A stretch of 64,000 bases of DNA from Boesenbergia rotunda. Lineage: Eukaryota > Streptophyta > Magnoliopsida > Zingiberales > Zingiberaceae. The notes below the pieces were generated by a model. That model made no database searches. It was not told the DNA's origin and worked only from the letters and a program-made list of their open reading frames with translations. This document shows positions 53,456 to 64,000 of this stretch, in pieces. A program made the translations under genes and the position numbers. Numbering within the stretch: position 1 is the stretch's first letter; each line of letters opens with the position of its first letter. The DNA is taken from positions 499,453 to 563,452 of the forward strand of contig JAGFNQ010002300.1 in NCBI GenBank assembly GCA_024364735.1. The letters run 5' to 3'.

Positions 53456-54559
53456 TGTACCCTTTAGAATCAAGAATACTTAAAGAGATCATATTTCTCT
53501 TCAAATCAGGAACATGCCTCACATTACCAAGTGTCCAAATGACACCATCAAACATCTTAATTCTGACCGTACCAATACCAGCAATTTTGCAAGATGTATT
53601 ATTGTCCATCAGAACGGCACCACTCGAAATCGTTTCATATGTTGCAAATCAGTCCCGATTGGGACACATATGAAACGTACAACCAGAATCAAGAATTCAT
53701 TCCTCACTCTGCTTCAAATCAACATCAGAGGCAACGAGAAGTTCACCGTCACTGTAATTTTCGACAACATCAGCCTCACCAGACTTCTCTGATTATTTTT
53801 CTCTCAAATTTTCACTTGTCCTTTTATTCTTATTCTGCAGCTTATAACATTCAGATTTGATGTGAGCCTTCTTTTTGCAATAATTATAGATCTTATCGTT
53901 ATTTCTGCCCCTGATATTACCATCATAGTCTTTCTCCTAAGTCCTTCCTCGAATAATAAGACCCTCACCCTGAGCCTCAAATCCTTCGACAAGCTGTTTC
54001 ATTTTTTCTTTGAAAATAATGAATCATAAACTTCATTCAAAGTAAGAGTATCACGACAGTATAAAATAGTATCTCTAAAAGCCGTATATGACGAGGGTAA
54101 AGAACACAGTAAGATTAATGCTAAATCTTCATCGTCATATTTGACCTCCAAAGCCTCTAAGTCAGAGACAATTTCCTTAAACATGGTCAAGTGATCTCTT
54201 AACGATGTACCTTCTGCCATGCGATGAGAATACAAACGTTGTTTCAGACCCAGTTTGCTCGTAAGACTTTTTCTCATGCACAACTGCTTCAGTTTTAGCC
54301 ATAGTGCAGCAGCGGATTTCTCCTTCAAAACATCCTATAAAATCTCATTCGATAGGTGAAGGTAGATCTGAGATAGAGCTTTTCGATCCTTACGTTCCTT
54401 TTCCTCCTTTGTCCATGTCGAGGACATGTTGTCTATCCCGAACAGTGCGTCGTCCAAATCCAGATGCGCTAGCACTGCTCGCATCTTAACTTGCCACAGC
54501 GTAAACCTGGTGTTGCGATCCAAAAGCAGAATCTCATACTTCATGCTTACCGTTGTCAT
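53456..54559 (-). pseudogene. Tnt1-type copia gag and protease fragment
   Basis: On the minus strand gag starts at 54559 with a region containing WQVKMRAVLAHLDLDDALFG. After an internal stop at 54335 it continues in 53999-54328 with the UBN2 capsid motifs (LWLKLKQLCM, KQRLYSHRM, LILLCSLPSSY, YCRDTLTL). A degraded zinc knuckle (YCKKKAHIKSEC, first Cys lost) lies near 53865, and a protease tail with FHMCPNRD, IGTVRIKMFDG and VRHVPDLKRN runs 53460-53690. Everything from pre-integrase onward is missing. Several frameshifts. Typical of the Tnt1-94-like gag-pol family. Confidence 0.8.
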
Positions 54560-54591
54560 TAATCCCGTTTGAAATATTCAAAACCAACCTT

Positions 54592-54603
54592 GCTCTGATA
54601 CCA
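54592..54603 (-). other. Primer-binding site, tRNA-iMet
   Basis: Minus strand TGGTATCAGAGC, 33 bp upstream of the gag ATG at 54559. Confidence 0.85.
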
Positions 54604-54605
54604 CT

Positions 54606-54990
54606 CGTTACAAGATTAGAACGGAAAAATGGCAATAAGAATAAGAGAACACACCAGATTTACGTGGAAATCCCTTGACAGGAAAAAATCAGGTAGAAGA
54701 GGAAAAATCACTAAGAACGATGGAATACAAAGTTGGCAACTCTTATATCATAATAAAGTAAAGAGAAGTAGAGAAAAAGAGAGGTAGAGAAAGAAAGAAG
54801 AGATAATCAAATAACTTTCTTCATTGATTGATTCAACTTGTCTATGAGATACACAATTTATAGGGATCTTAGAATACTTAGTCAAATAAAAAATTAATAA
54901 CAAAACTATTAATTAACATATTTATAAAAAATCTGTTAATTAATATATTAACAAAAAATATCTAATAAATATTAACGGATTAATATAACA
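54606..54990 (-). mobile_element. 5' LTR of the Tnt1-type remnant, ~385 bp
   Basis: Minus strand from TGTTATATTAATCC (54990) to about CTTGTAACG next to the primer site. A TATA-like cctataaa lies on the minus strand near 54855. There is no matching 3' LTR in the window, so the element is truncated at 53456. Confidence 0.65.
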
Positions 54991-55003
54991 TATAACATAT
55001 AAC

Positions 55004-55360
55004 GGTAAATTGCCATAAACTCCCCAATAGCCCTTTGAACTTTGCATTCACTCCCCACATATATTTTTCTTTGTTTTTACTCCCTAATGGATTTGAGTAT
55101 AAAAGGATGAAAATTGAGTATACATCAGTGAAAACTGAGTATAAAAGAGTGAAACTTGAGTATAAAAGAGTGAAAATTGAGTACAGGGTTATTGATGTGG
55201 TGGATGCAAACTGCCATACTCAATTTTCTAACTTTTATACTCAATTTTTTTCAAATAATACTCACCAAATATCCCATCAGGGACTGCATGCAAAGAAAAG
55301 TTTGTGTAGGGATTGCATGCAAAGTTGATTTGGTAAGTGGGGAGTTTAGGAAAATTTACC
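55004..55360. mobile_element. MITE, 357 bp, with internal GAGTATAAAAG repeats
   Basis: Inverted ends GGTAAATTGCCATAAACTCCCCA and its counterpart, abbreviated here: 55004-55026 pairs with 55338-55360 at 20 of 23 bases. Internally, about five copies of a 20-22-bp unit with gagtataaaa lie at 55095-55185, and inverted copies (actcaatttt) at 55215-55240. No clear target duplication, so superfamily is open. Confidence 0.6.
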
Positions 55361-56900
55361 CTTAATATAATTCAGGTCACCAAATTTTAACATAAATAAA
55401 ATAAAATTATTGAATAATTAAAAAGCTTAAATAAATTTAATAAATTAGTTTCACATTAAATAGTTCACTTTAATCGATAGGTAGCACTCGGGTCACTATA
55501 TCATGCATCCACGCTTCAATACCTAGATACGACGTAATTTGTAGAATTTTTTTTTTCAAATGAGGCGTGAATTTTTAGATGTTAGACTTCTAGATTATTC
55601 ACCATGAATGTTTTTCGATTTATTTTGATGATCGAAAATTTCTATGAGATCGAATTAATTATTTTAAATTCATCTTCTATCTGATCTAACGTTCACTTTA
55701 ACTGATAGATAGAATAATCTCATTTAAATGCTTTTAAGATAAATAGGTTAAATATTAATTTAAATAGATATATAAAATAGTCTCACATCAATCAATTCAA
55801 TGTAAATATGTTAAAAATTAATTTAAATATTAATACAAATTTTATATTAGAAATATATTATTAAAATAAAAATCTCTGCTGGTGGCTTGAACGGTCAATT
55901 TGAACGGTAGATTGATCATCGATTCAACAGTTAATTAGGGACCCAAATTTTAACCGGCCCAGCCCATGTCGAGCTAGTTGTACTTCAGGCCCGCAACCCA
56001 AGTGAACGGTTGATCGACCGTTGACCCAGTTACGGGCCTGAGCCCGATTCTGTTAGGACCAGGCTCAAGCTTGGGTCAGGCCCGTCCCTCGAGCATGTCT
56101 ATTGGAAAGTTTAAAAAATTATTGATGCTGAGCAATGAATTCATTTGCGATTTTTAATTTATTTTAATAATTAATAAAAAAAATTTATAGGATCGAATTC
56201 GTCATCTTAAATATTACTCGGACTATTAGAAATCAATACTTGATTTTTTTAAAAAAACATTATTTATGGCCCAAGGCAGCTGGGAGTTACTCGAAATTCA
56301 ACTGTACAACACTAGATATTATGACATACCATTATTTATGGCCCAAGGTGGCTAGGAGTTGCTCTGAGTTCAATTGTACAAATCTAGATATTATGATATA
56401 CAAGTCTGAACAAACACATGGACAGTTGGGGAAGACTGAGCAACTTTCTATAATATCATTTAGTAATATCGTATCCATGTATTAATGATTAATATGTGAA
56501 TATTGATATTAAAAAATTTGAAGGTCAAAATATGATAAAATCAATGTGTCTATCCTTTTCAGATATTAGCCACAATATCTAAATTAATATTCATCATAAT
56601 TTATTTTTTTGTATTGATTCTAAGACAGATAACAGAAATGCTGAAGATAAACGAATCGCCTTTAAAAAGGAATGCCACAAATTTAGCAATATCCTGATTC
56701 GATAAATGTAGTATTTTAAAAGATACATAACTCTAATTGTTTATATTAACGTTGGTCTCTCCCATGAAAACTATAAAAGCAAGTGATCACACAAAGGAAC
56801 CAGGCTTACTACTCTCCTCAAACATATCTGACAATTCCATTCACAACTTACGACTTGTACATGCTGCCAATACCAAATGAAAGCCTTCGGAGGTGTGATG
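55361..56900. other. AT-rich intergenic DNA
   Basis: No gene found. Contains a degraded relative of the 52643 retroposon near 55545-55640 and a 72-bp tandem duplication at 56258-56400. Confidence 0.45.
56258..56400. repeat. 72-bp tandem duplication
   Basis: Two units (56258-56329 and 56330-56400) share cattatttatggcccaagg, gagtt, caa(c/t)tgtacaa and tagatattatga. A few substitutions have accumulated between them. Confidence 0.8.
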
Positions 56901-56929
56901 CAGCGACATAGCGATTAGTGGTTGATCTC

Positions 56930-57870
56930 GACTTTGCCTACGGATAAACCAGCCCGCTCAGCCAGTTAGCCTGGTGCTACAGAGGTCCAGCAGAAGGATT
57001 AGCAAAGGCATCGCCCAAGGGATCCTCGAGCCCAGAAGCCCCCTGGGGCACTATTCAGTCAGCAACGAGCAGGGTCGGTCAGACCGACCCCTAGCCTATC
57101 CTGGTTCGGGCACCTCGACCCCTTTCCCGACCAAGACCTAGGTTGCGCGCTCCAGTCGAATGTGTGGCGGCCCACGCTCCTGTCGCACCAAACGAACCGG
57201 ACATCCAACAGAGTCAGCCAGGCATATCTCGGTAAACCCCCGACTCAAGACGTATTCTGCGCCTCAACATTCCCAGTCGGACGCGTGGCTGCCCACGCTC
57301 CGTGGCCATTACCCGACCCGGTCCTCGACACAAACCCGCCGGTCGGCGCTCGGGGCACGGACTATTTCATCCCTATGCCCCATATATCATTATATCCAGG
57401 GTAAGACCTTGAGATCGGTGTATTGCACGTCATACTCATCTCTGACACATCTCGCGGCCAGTCCACCAATCCAATACTATCGTATTGCTTGAGCATCCCT
57501 CGCCCTGCCGTGCCACTCCCTAGTACTCTCATACGGGCTGACAGGTACCACCCCCTTATCTTGTCAATCACGGACAAGGGTTGTCAGTCCCCCCCGGCTA
57601 TATAAACCCTTCACTCTACCCCCCGCAGGTATGTACGCGCGAGCTCTCTCATCCACTACTGCATTTCATTTCAGCTCCACAATATTTCCTGCGGATACTA
57701 ACTTGACCGTCGGAGTGCCTGACCGGGGAAACCTCTCGGCGGGTTTGCTAACGGTCACCATCTTGCAGGCGAGAGCCAGCTCGATGCCAGATCAGCACCG
57801 TCTTGACCGCTCGTACCGTGGAGAAGGCCATCCGGGCCTTGGGACTGCCACCTCACTTCGCGACAGGATC
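56930..57870 (+). mobile_element. Gypsy-type LTR, left end not fixed
   Basis: GC-rich in AT-rich surroundings. A TATA box (ggctatataaaccc, 57593-57606) is followed by R/U5 sequence that ends next to tttggtgctagaaggaggg. Plus-strand frames in it (57160-57906) are unlikely to be genes. The left terminus could not be determined. Confidence 0.55.
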
Positions 57871-57875
57871 AAATT

Positions 57876-58072
57876 TGGTGCTAGAAGGAGGGCCCCAGCA
57901 ACCTGATCGGAAGCGAAGATGAAAGATCCCAACCGGGTCAAGATGACTGACACTCCCTAGAAGCACGAGCTCCTCTCGGTGGAGGAGCCTCATGGAGGTT
58001 CTCACACGCTATTAGCCCGGCAACCGCTCGCGATTTACTCCCGTCAAGGCTGCCTGGTGAGCCCAAGGGATT
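57876..58072 (+). pseudogene. Primer site and gag stub of a gypsy element
   Basis: A primer-site-like tggtgctagaaggaggg (57876-57892) follows the LTR. The first ATG (57919) opens a frame starting MKDPNRVKMTDTP that meets a stop at 57958-57960; the same frame then runs on for about 37 codons before the next stop. It has the position of a gag N-terminus but too little sequence to name a lineage. Confidence 0.4.
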
Positions 58073-58289
58073 GAATGGACGGTAGGTCAATCGGTAGAGC
58101 GCTACTCAGAAAGGAGCGTGCATGGTTTTGAGCAAGCCAGCCCGAGGCAGTTCTTACCCTCCAGGATAAGTGAAAAAGATGCATTCTACATCCTTCAGAC
58201 ATCCGATGAAAGTCTAACCTGCTTAGAAACTGGATGGCGGCTCATTCCGCACAAATTACAAATCGGTACCCCGCTCCCGCTATCCCTCG

Positions 58290-58643
58290 GATTGGCTCTC
58301 AGCCGGACGCGTGGCGATCCACGCTCCCTGAGATGTCCCCGACCGGGAAGCATCAGATAGGCTCTCAGCCGGACGCGTGGTGATTCACACTCCCTGAGAT
58401 GCCCCTGACCGGGAAGCCTCGGATCGCTCTCAGCCGGACACGTGGAGATCCACACTCCCTGAGATGTCCCCGACCGGGAAGCCTCGGATCGACTCTCACA
58501 GAAACGCGTGGTGATCCATGAGAGGTTCCCCGACCGAGAGGCAATATTCTCGTCTCTGCACGAGCTATAAATCGGGATCCGCTCCTGCAAGCCCTTGGAT
58601 CGACTCTCAGTCGGACGCGTGGCATCCCACACTCCCTGAGAGG
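58290..58643. repeat. ~65-bp tandem repeat, 4-5 units
   Basis: Units with the anchors ctctcagccggacgcgtgg, tccctgagatgtccccgacc and gggaagcctcggatc. A related single motif (cagtcggacgcgtggctgcc) is in the LTR at about 57270-57300, so the array belongs to the same element. It is cut at 58643 by copia element D. Confidence 0.8.
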
Positions 58644-59192
58644 TGTTAGTGATATGAGAGAAGTGTCCTAAGGCAATCGCCTTATGATTGTAAACATTTA
58701 TTTTAATAAATGATAATTCACTATTTGAGTATACATGTTTGTGTATTTGATTGGGATCTTAAACTCATCTACTGAATGTCCGCAATACAATTCACAGCAT
58801 AAGAGAATATGTGATGGGATCACAACTAGTGATTATCTCTAAATGTGCAATTATGAAGTATTGAAAATATCCCTAGTCGATGAATTGATAAAAATGGACA
58901 CTATCAATTCTGTTGAGACTAGCATGGGTTACTCTCTAATCAGCTGATTCTCACTGGCTGGTGACATTGGGATGTCCGGAGATAAACATGGATGCTAGTT
59001 AAGGGAACTAGTTTATTGGAGTAACTGACTGTAAAACTTCACATGGTAGTCTATACATAGACAGGTCAGTGAAGTTGTTACCGCAGCTTAAGTGCGATGT
59101 TCCTTTGACTTGCAATGTTCAAGTCATCTTGGTCATGGAGACTTATACTTTAACATCTTAAGCAAGCATCTCCAAGGAGGTGTGAACCCAGG

Positions 59193-59543
59193 ATGGTTGG
59201 GTATAAGCCGAAGTGCCCGAAGATGTTTGAACAGCCTACAAAGGATTCACCACTCCTTGCGAGGAGATGTATACCCAGGCCTATCGTCGGATTGTTACTC
59301 AAAGCCTCTGGCCAGAGCATATCATGTTTAGAGTATGTGTCTCTTAAATACATGAGAGTAATTAGAAATCCAAAGGACGAGAAAGATAATACTTGGGCTA
59401 GGTGTGACGTAGTCAGCCTAGTGGGGACTGACACACAAAAACCATGTCCTGAACCAAGTGGGTATAAGATGATGAAGGGAATGGGGCACGATTCATTAGA
59501 GCTGCTGAAGGGTTTCAGAATTAATTCTGAGGTCAACCGTTGA
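59193..59543 (+). CDS. Open frame inside LTR U3, 116 codons
   Basis: ATG-started counterpart of 13975-14394 in element E. About 95 of 108 aligned residues appear the same by eye; most differences are single substitutions. A one-base loss near 59537 brings the stop earlier. No known domain. It lies upstream of the LTR TATA box, so the normal genomic RNA carries it only at the 3' end. It has been kept open in both copies while gag and pol were broken, but chance or conservation of DNA-level signals remains possible. Confidence 0.35.
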   Translation: MVGYKPKCPKMFEQPTKDSPLLARRCIPRPIVGLLLKASGQSISCLEYVSLKYMRVIRNPKDEKDNTWARCDVVSLVGTDTQKPCPEPSGYKMMKGMGHDSLELLKGFRINSEVNR

Positions 59544-59969
59544 TCTTTCGATTAATTGGGGATCATGATGTATTACTAGGTGCCACTCATGATCGTTCTA
59601 TGATTGATGAATTATAGACGGCCAACATAAATCGAAAGCCTATTTAGTCATACGCACTACGAGTAATCCGAGGGATTTAAAACGAGTTGAAAATTGGATT
59701 TTTCGATCAAGAGAAATAAGTCGAATCTGAATTTATCAGAGGCGCAACGGAAGCTTAAAATGGCTAAGTCTTTTGAAGGCTTATTGGGCGAATTAAATGA
59801 GTTTAATTCGCGCGGGAAGGGCTTGGAGTGGCCGGCCAAAGAGGGTGCCCACCCTCTTTGGTTTGGCCGGCCACCAAAAAGAGAGAAACCAATTTAATTG
59901 TTTTAAATTATAAAATAAATCAAGCGCGATTTGTTTTATAAAATTTATGGATAAATAAATTTGTTTTCA

Positions 59970-60285
59970 TGGAAATTAAAATAAACTTTAAATGGTTTAT
60001 TTTTATTTTATAAAATCAATTATGAATTGATTTTTCTATGATAAGAAAAATTTATATAATAAATTTATTCTTTTTATGGAAATTAAAATGAACCATGGAT
60101 TGGTTTATTTTATAAAATCAATTATGAATTGATTTTTCCATGATAAAGAAAAAATTTATATAATAAATTTATTCTTTTTATGGAGATTAAAATAAACTTT
60201 AAATGGTTTGTTTTTATTTTATAAAATCAATTATGAATTGATTTTTCCATGATGAGAAAATTTATATAATAAATTTTATGAAAAT
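59970..60285. repeat. ~105-bp repeat, 3 units, in U3 of element D
   Basis: Three units share attttataaaatcaattatgaattgattttt and the block tttatataataaattta, given here as landmarks of under 20 bases each: aaaatcaattatgaattga and ttatataataaattta. Element E has one unit near 13500-13560. The array ends 165 bp upstream of the TATA box. Confidence 0.75.
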
Positions 60286-60451
60286 TTATTCCATAATTAA
60301 AAAGGAGAGATGTATTTGTTTTATTATAAAATTAGTTATAATAAAACTAGGCATAACGGAATAATTAATAAGAGCATTTATAACATAAATTTCTTATGAA
60401 AATTTATTCCGTTAATTCCGTTAAAGGGGAGACATGGCAAGGGAGAGGCTA

Positions 60452-60460
60452 CTATATAAA
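60452..60460 (+). promoter_or_regulatory. TATA box of element D LTR
   Basis: ctatataaa; matches the minus-strand box at 13321-13330 in element E. Followed by CT-rich repeats (60510-60600) in the probable R region. Confidence 0.8.
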
Positions 60461-61092
60461 GGAACCAAGGCTAGGCTTGAATTCCTCAATTGAGTTATCA
60501 AGAGATTAGTAGCTCCCTCTCTCTCTAACTCTCTCTCTCTCTCTAGGGCCGACCCCTCCTCTCTCTCTCTACGGCCGGCTCTCTCTCCTCCCCTAGGGTC
60601 GGCGCACATCCCAAGGGTGGCCGAGAGCTTCATCCGCCAAGAAGGTGCCGAAGAAGAAGAAACGGATCGCGACTCATTCTTTTCTTTCCCAGAATTTTGA
60701 TTCCGTTACTTGGTGGTTAGTTTCCTTTCTTCTCTCTTGATCTTCTAGTTGTGCCTTTAGAGAATCTAGTAGTTCTCGTCGGCACAAAACTCGTGACTTT
60801 GCGAAGTCATGCCGAAGAGAACTCGGCGTGGACGCGAATAGAGGCGGAGCTTCCAAGGGACGTTACGGTTGGATCTCGTCCCTTTCTTCGAGTTACGCGA
60901 GGTACAAAGTAAATTAGTTTACTTTTCCGCAAAATTTTAATTTATGATCATGTCCACACATCATAAGGTCGCATGCTAGATACGTGGTTAAAAATAATTT
61001 GAGAAATTATTTATGCTAATTCTTCCGCTGCACGTAAATATTTTAAAATTTACGAACCCGTATCCTTGTGAACATGCACCCGGTCCCAACAG

Positions 61093-61105
61093 TGGTATCA
61101 GAGCC
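61093..61105 (+). other. Primer-binding site of element D
   Basis: TGGTATCAGAGCC, tRNA-iMet type, one base after the LTR. Confidence 0.9.
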
Positions 61106-62777
61106 GGTTAATGTTCGACATAATCATATAATTATTTTGTGGAAAACTTTGTCAAGATCTCAATTTTGGAAAATTTTTCAATTATGGAAACTTTCCAATT
61201 ATAATAAATTTTAGATTTAGGAATTTCAAAGTTTGGAAATCCTCATGAAATTTCGCAAACTTTTGAAAATTTCTAGTTTCTGAAATTTTATAATAATTGT
61301 GAAAACTTCCCATCTTTGGAAACTTTCCAATTTTGAAAAATTTTCTATTTTAGAAATTTTCTAATTTTGGAAATATGTAAGTTTTCTTTGTACCAGAAAC
61401 TTAAAAATATTCTGAAAACCTATTATGAAATCTCGTAATTTTGGGCACTTTCTTTCAAGAAAGTCTAGACAAATTTATGGACAATTAATTGACAATTAAA
61501 TTTGAATTGGTTTTTAAATTGACAACAAAATTCTTTATTTTGGATTAAGCCTCGGGGAGCCGTCCAATTTAAAGTTAGTTGTTGTAATTTAATTTCCCAA
61601 TTTTAAATGAAATTGTCATGTTTAATTTGGTTACGCTTCTGAAGCGGACCAAATCGGATTTACGACAAATTACTTTTCTTTGGGTATCTGAGCCTCGGGG
61701 AGCCACCATTTGTTATAATTAATTAAATCCATGAATAAAATATGATTTAAGAGGTGATGCTCTTACATATTGTTGTCTCCAAAATTAATTAGGAAAATGA
61801 TTTCCTATAGAGTTTTCTTAAATGAGATTTTCATGAAAATAATATGTGGTTGAATTAAGGGATTTGTCTCTTAATTTAACAAGATTTGATTTAGAGAAAT
61901 CAAAGTCTTAAACATTTTATTTTCGAAATTGATTATGACAATTTAGGAAATTGTTTCCTAAAACAATTCCTTGAATAAAGTATGAAATTAGAATTAGGAA
62001 ATCCGGTTCCTAATTCAATTTATGAGACTTGATAAATTAAGTCACATACATACTTTATTAAGGAAATCGTTAGTCATGACATAATTATATGTCATGAATG
62101 GATGAGACCCAAAACCCCTTACAAAATATTAAGGCCAACACCTTCCATTAATATGGTTAGAATCGGAGTTTTGTTTCTTGTTTGGGTTGATGGACACATC
62201 CATGCCCGGCTTGAACCTCAACATGTTCAAACCATGGAATTAGTTTAAGAATAAAATAGTTGGAGTCAGAGGTCAATCCTTAGTTTTGGTTGTTGGACAC
62301 ATCCAAGCCTAACTAAACGGTTGAATGAGCTCCAACCATATTAAAACTATTTCTTGATTAATGGGTCAGCCTTATGCTTGGAGCATCGATTTGTTGTGCC
62401 ACAGCCAAGGTCGATGTAAAGAGAGGTGCAGTTGGGTGCTATGTATAATGTTGCATACTTGTTAATGAGTTAACAACCTAATGATTTATGCAAAAATTCA
62501 ATTAGTTGATAGCATAAAGTGATAGTTACATATATGTGATATGTAATCGGTATAATTACCTACCTTCATAGCTAAGAATAACTTGATGGCCACAGCCATG
62601 GTTGTTCTTATCTATGGTTGGATATCAACCTATTTGGAGATGTTCCTATCATCTCCCGAATTGATGAAAAGGGTTATTCAATTTAAAAAATAAATAGGAT
62701 TTTATGTTTGTTGATACATTCTTTAATCATTCTTCTCACATAAGCTCAATTTGTATTTCTAGGATAATCACTCGATC
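61106..62777 (+). other. Element D untranslated leader
   Basis: 1672 bp from primer site to gag ATG, the reverse complement of 18786-20479 with scattered differences. GGAAA/TTTCC palindromes lie at 61155-61385 and two agcctcggggagcc blocks near 61548 and 61690. No sustained sense frame. Confidence 0.8.
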
Positions 62778-64000
62778 ATGTCTTCTCTGAATTTGCGTTC
62801 CATTTTGGACACCAATAAACTGACTGGGCCAAACTTCATGGACTGGCTTCGAAACCTGAGGATAGTCCTCAAGGCAGAAAAGCTTGCTTATGTCCTTGAA
62901 GATCAACTCCAGACCAGTTTCCTGAGTTGCTCAACCTGCTAAAGACTGTAGAGCATTCTGTGAAGCAAGATCAAAAGATGGTACTGTTAGTTGGTTCCTC
63001 GAAGAAAGGTTCTAAGAGGAAGGCCAAAGAACAGAATAAGGGAAAGAAGAAAAAGACCAAAAAAACTGAAAATACCCTAAAAGGCACTTGCCATCACTAT
63101 GGCAAGGAGGGTCACTGGCGAAGAAACTGCAAGGTTTATCTTGAGTCCTTGAAAGAGAAGGCATCCGATGCCCCATCCTCTTCAAGTATCTTCGTTATTG
63201 AATGTCACTCTATTTCCTCAAATACCTGGGTACTTGATACTGGGTGTAGCTCACATATATGTAATGACATACAGGGGCTAAGGAATAGAAGAAGACTCGT
63301 CAAGGGAGAAGTGAATTTGCGAGTTGGAAACGGAGCAAAGATTGCTGCTGTTGCCATCGGAACATATTTGCTAAAGCTCCCTACAGGACGTGTCTTAGAA
63401 TTGGATAATTGTTATTTTGTTCCTTCGTTAATAAAGAACATTGTATCTATTTCACGTTTGAATGAAAAGGGTTATCATTTAACTTTTAGTAACAATTGTT
63501 GTTACATAACTTTAAATGACGTTCTTTATGGTAATGGAACTTTGTGCAATGGTATCTACACGTTAGATTTATCCGGTGACGTTTTCAATATCGAAGTTAG
63601 CAACAAACGTGTTAGAATAGATAATCGAATAGACTCCTACACGTGGCATTGTCATCTTAGCCATATAAGTAAGAAACGCATGACCAAATTACACCGATGT
63701 GGAATTTTGGAATCATTTGAACCCGGTTCATTTGATACATGCGAATCATGCTTAAAAGGCAAGATACCCAAATTATCCTTTTCCGGAAAAGGTAATCCAG
63801 TGGGAGAATTGCTTGGTCTAATACATAATGATGTATGTGGACCAATGTCAACTCTTGCACAAGGAGGCTATAACTACTTCATCACCTTTATCGATGATCA
63901 CTCATGATTCGGGTATGTGTTCTTGATGAAACACAAATCTGAAGCCTTTGAGAAATTCAAAGAGTTCAGAAATGAAGTAGAGAAACAGCTTGGCAAAAAG
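62778..64000 (+). pseudogene. Element D gag, protease and integrase start (truncated by window)
   Basis: Gag starts at 62778 with the same residues as element E. At about 62905 the sequence jumps to the part encoding PELLNLLKT, a loss of roughly 130 residues of the capsid domain, with a frameshift. The second frame (62927-63907) has a zinc knuckle with Cys-to-Tyr in the second position (CHHYGKEGHWRRNC), protease with DTGCSSHIC, the pre-integrase CESCLKGK region and the integrase start (LIHNDVCGPM, FIDDHS). A TGA at 63905-63907 replaces an Arg codon found in E; the frame continues to the window edge. Confidence 0.9.

Larger units (their letters stand above)
58644..61091 (+). mobile_element. 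Copia LTR, 2448 bp (element D 5' LTR)
   Basis: TGTTAGTGATATG...GGTCCCAACA. Same family as 12679-14934, but about 190 bp longer because of a tandem expansion in U3. Contains the U3 open frame (59193-59543) and a TATA box (60452-60460). The five bases before it are AGAGG; the other end of the element is outside the window. Confidence 0.9.

Noticed and set aside
57160..57906. Several open frames in the GC-rich gypsy LTR
   Set aside because: They span the LTR promoter and primer site in different frames and have no family motifs.
58085..58112. tRNA-like tcaatcggtagagcgc
   Set aside because: Resembles an A box, but no B box, anticodon arm or acceptor pairing follows.

Overview
This is repeat-rich nuclear DNA from a flowering plant. 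The evidence is eukaryotic splice signals, tRNA-iMet primer-binding sites, plant lineages of Ty1/copia and Ty3/gypsy LTR retrotransposons, plant hAT and MITE elements, and remnants of a nuclear Tim17/22/23-type gene. A monocot, perhaps of the ginger/banana order, is only an impression from the look of the retroelements. No intact host gene was found. Nearly all coding sequence is retrotransposon or transposon, and almost every frame carries stops or frameshifts. There is no rRNA, convincing tRNA or CRISPR.

Layout. (1) 1-3126: remnant of a copia element, with an LTR, a gag tail, a 216-bp Tourist-like MITE, a palindrome cluster and a polypurine tract. (2) 3127-11033: Sirevirus-like copia copy A, with an LTR rich in GATCGGT palindromes, gag, pol, a second palindrome cluster and an extra spliced ORF. 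(3) 11033-20884: minus-strand copia element E with a 2.26-kb LTR, gag-pol, a ~1.7-kb leader and a second partial LTR. It is cut by a single N at 20885. (4) 20886-29397: Sirevirus-like copy B, from mid-pol through the extra ORF to its 3' LTR. (5) 29545-43452: minus-strand, Tat-like Ty3/gypsy element C. It has gag and protease but no RT, RNase H or integrase. It carries a spliced gene on the opposite strand and a ~2.4-kb array of ~83-bp repeats. Two solo LTRs with perfect 5-bp target duplications sit inside it. (6) 43453-47729: low-copy-looking DNA with one MITE and the first exons of a decayed Tim17/22/23-family gene. (7) 47738-51329: a complete-ended hAT transposon inserted in the last exon of that gene. 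(8) 51338-56900: AT-rich DNA with nested hAT MITEs, a short retroposon with a 17-bp duplication, a truncated Tnt1-type copia element and another MITE. (9) 56900-58643: GC-rich gypsy LTR, a gag stub and a ~65-bp tandem repeat. (10) 58644-64000: plus-strand copia element D, same family as E, running off the window.

How the parts relate. A and B are two decayed copies of one family. Both keep an intron in the ORF downstream of pol, and both have palindromes in the LTR and after pol, in opposite orientation. E and D are two copies of a second family, with a long leader and an ORF in U3 upstream of the TATA box. Element C has the form of a non-autonomous element that would need enzymes from elsewhere. 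Order of insertion can be read from target duplications: the solo LTR at 37035-38081 landed inside the 83-bp array, the one at 33567-35522 landed downstream of the antisense gene, and the hAT element landed in the Tim-like gene. The most rewarding items are element C, the spliced extra ORF and opposed palindromes of A/B, the U3 ORF of E/D, and the hAT-interrupted Tim-like pseudogene.
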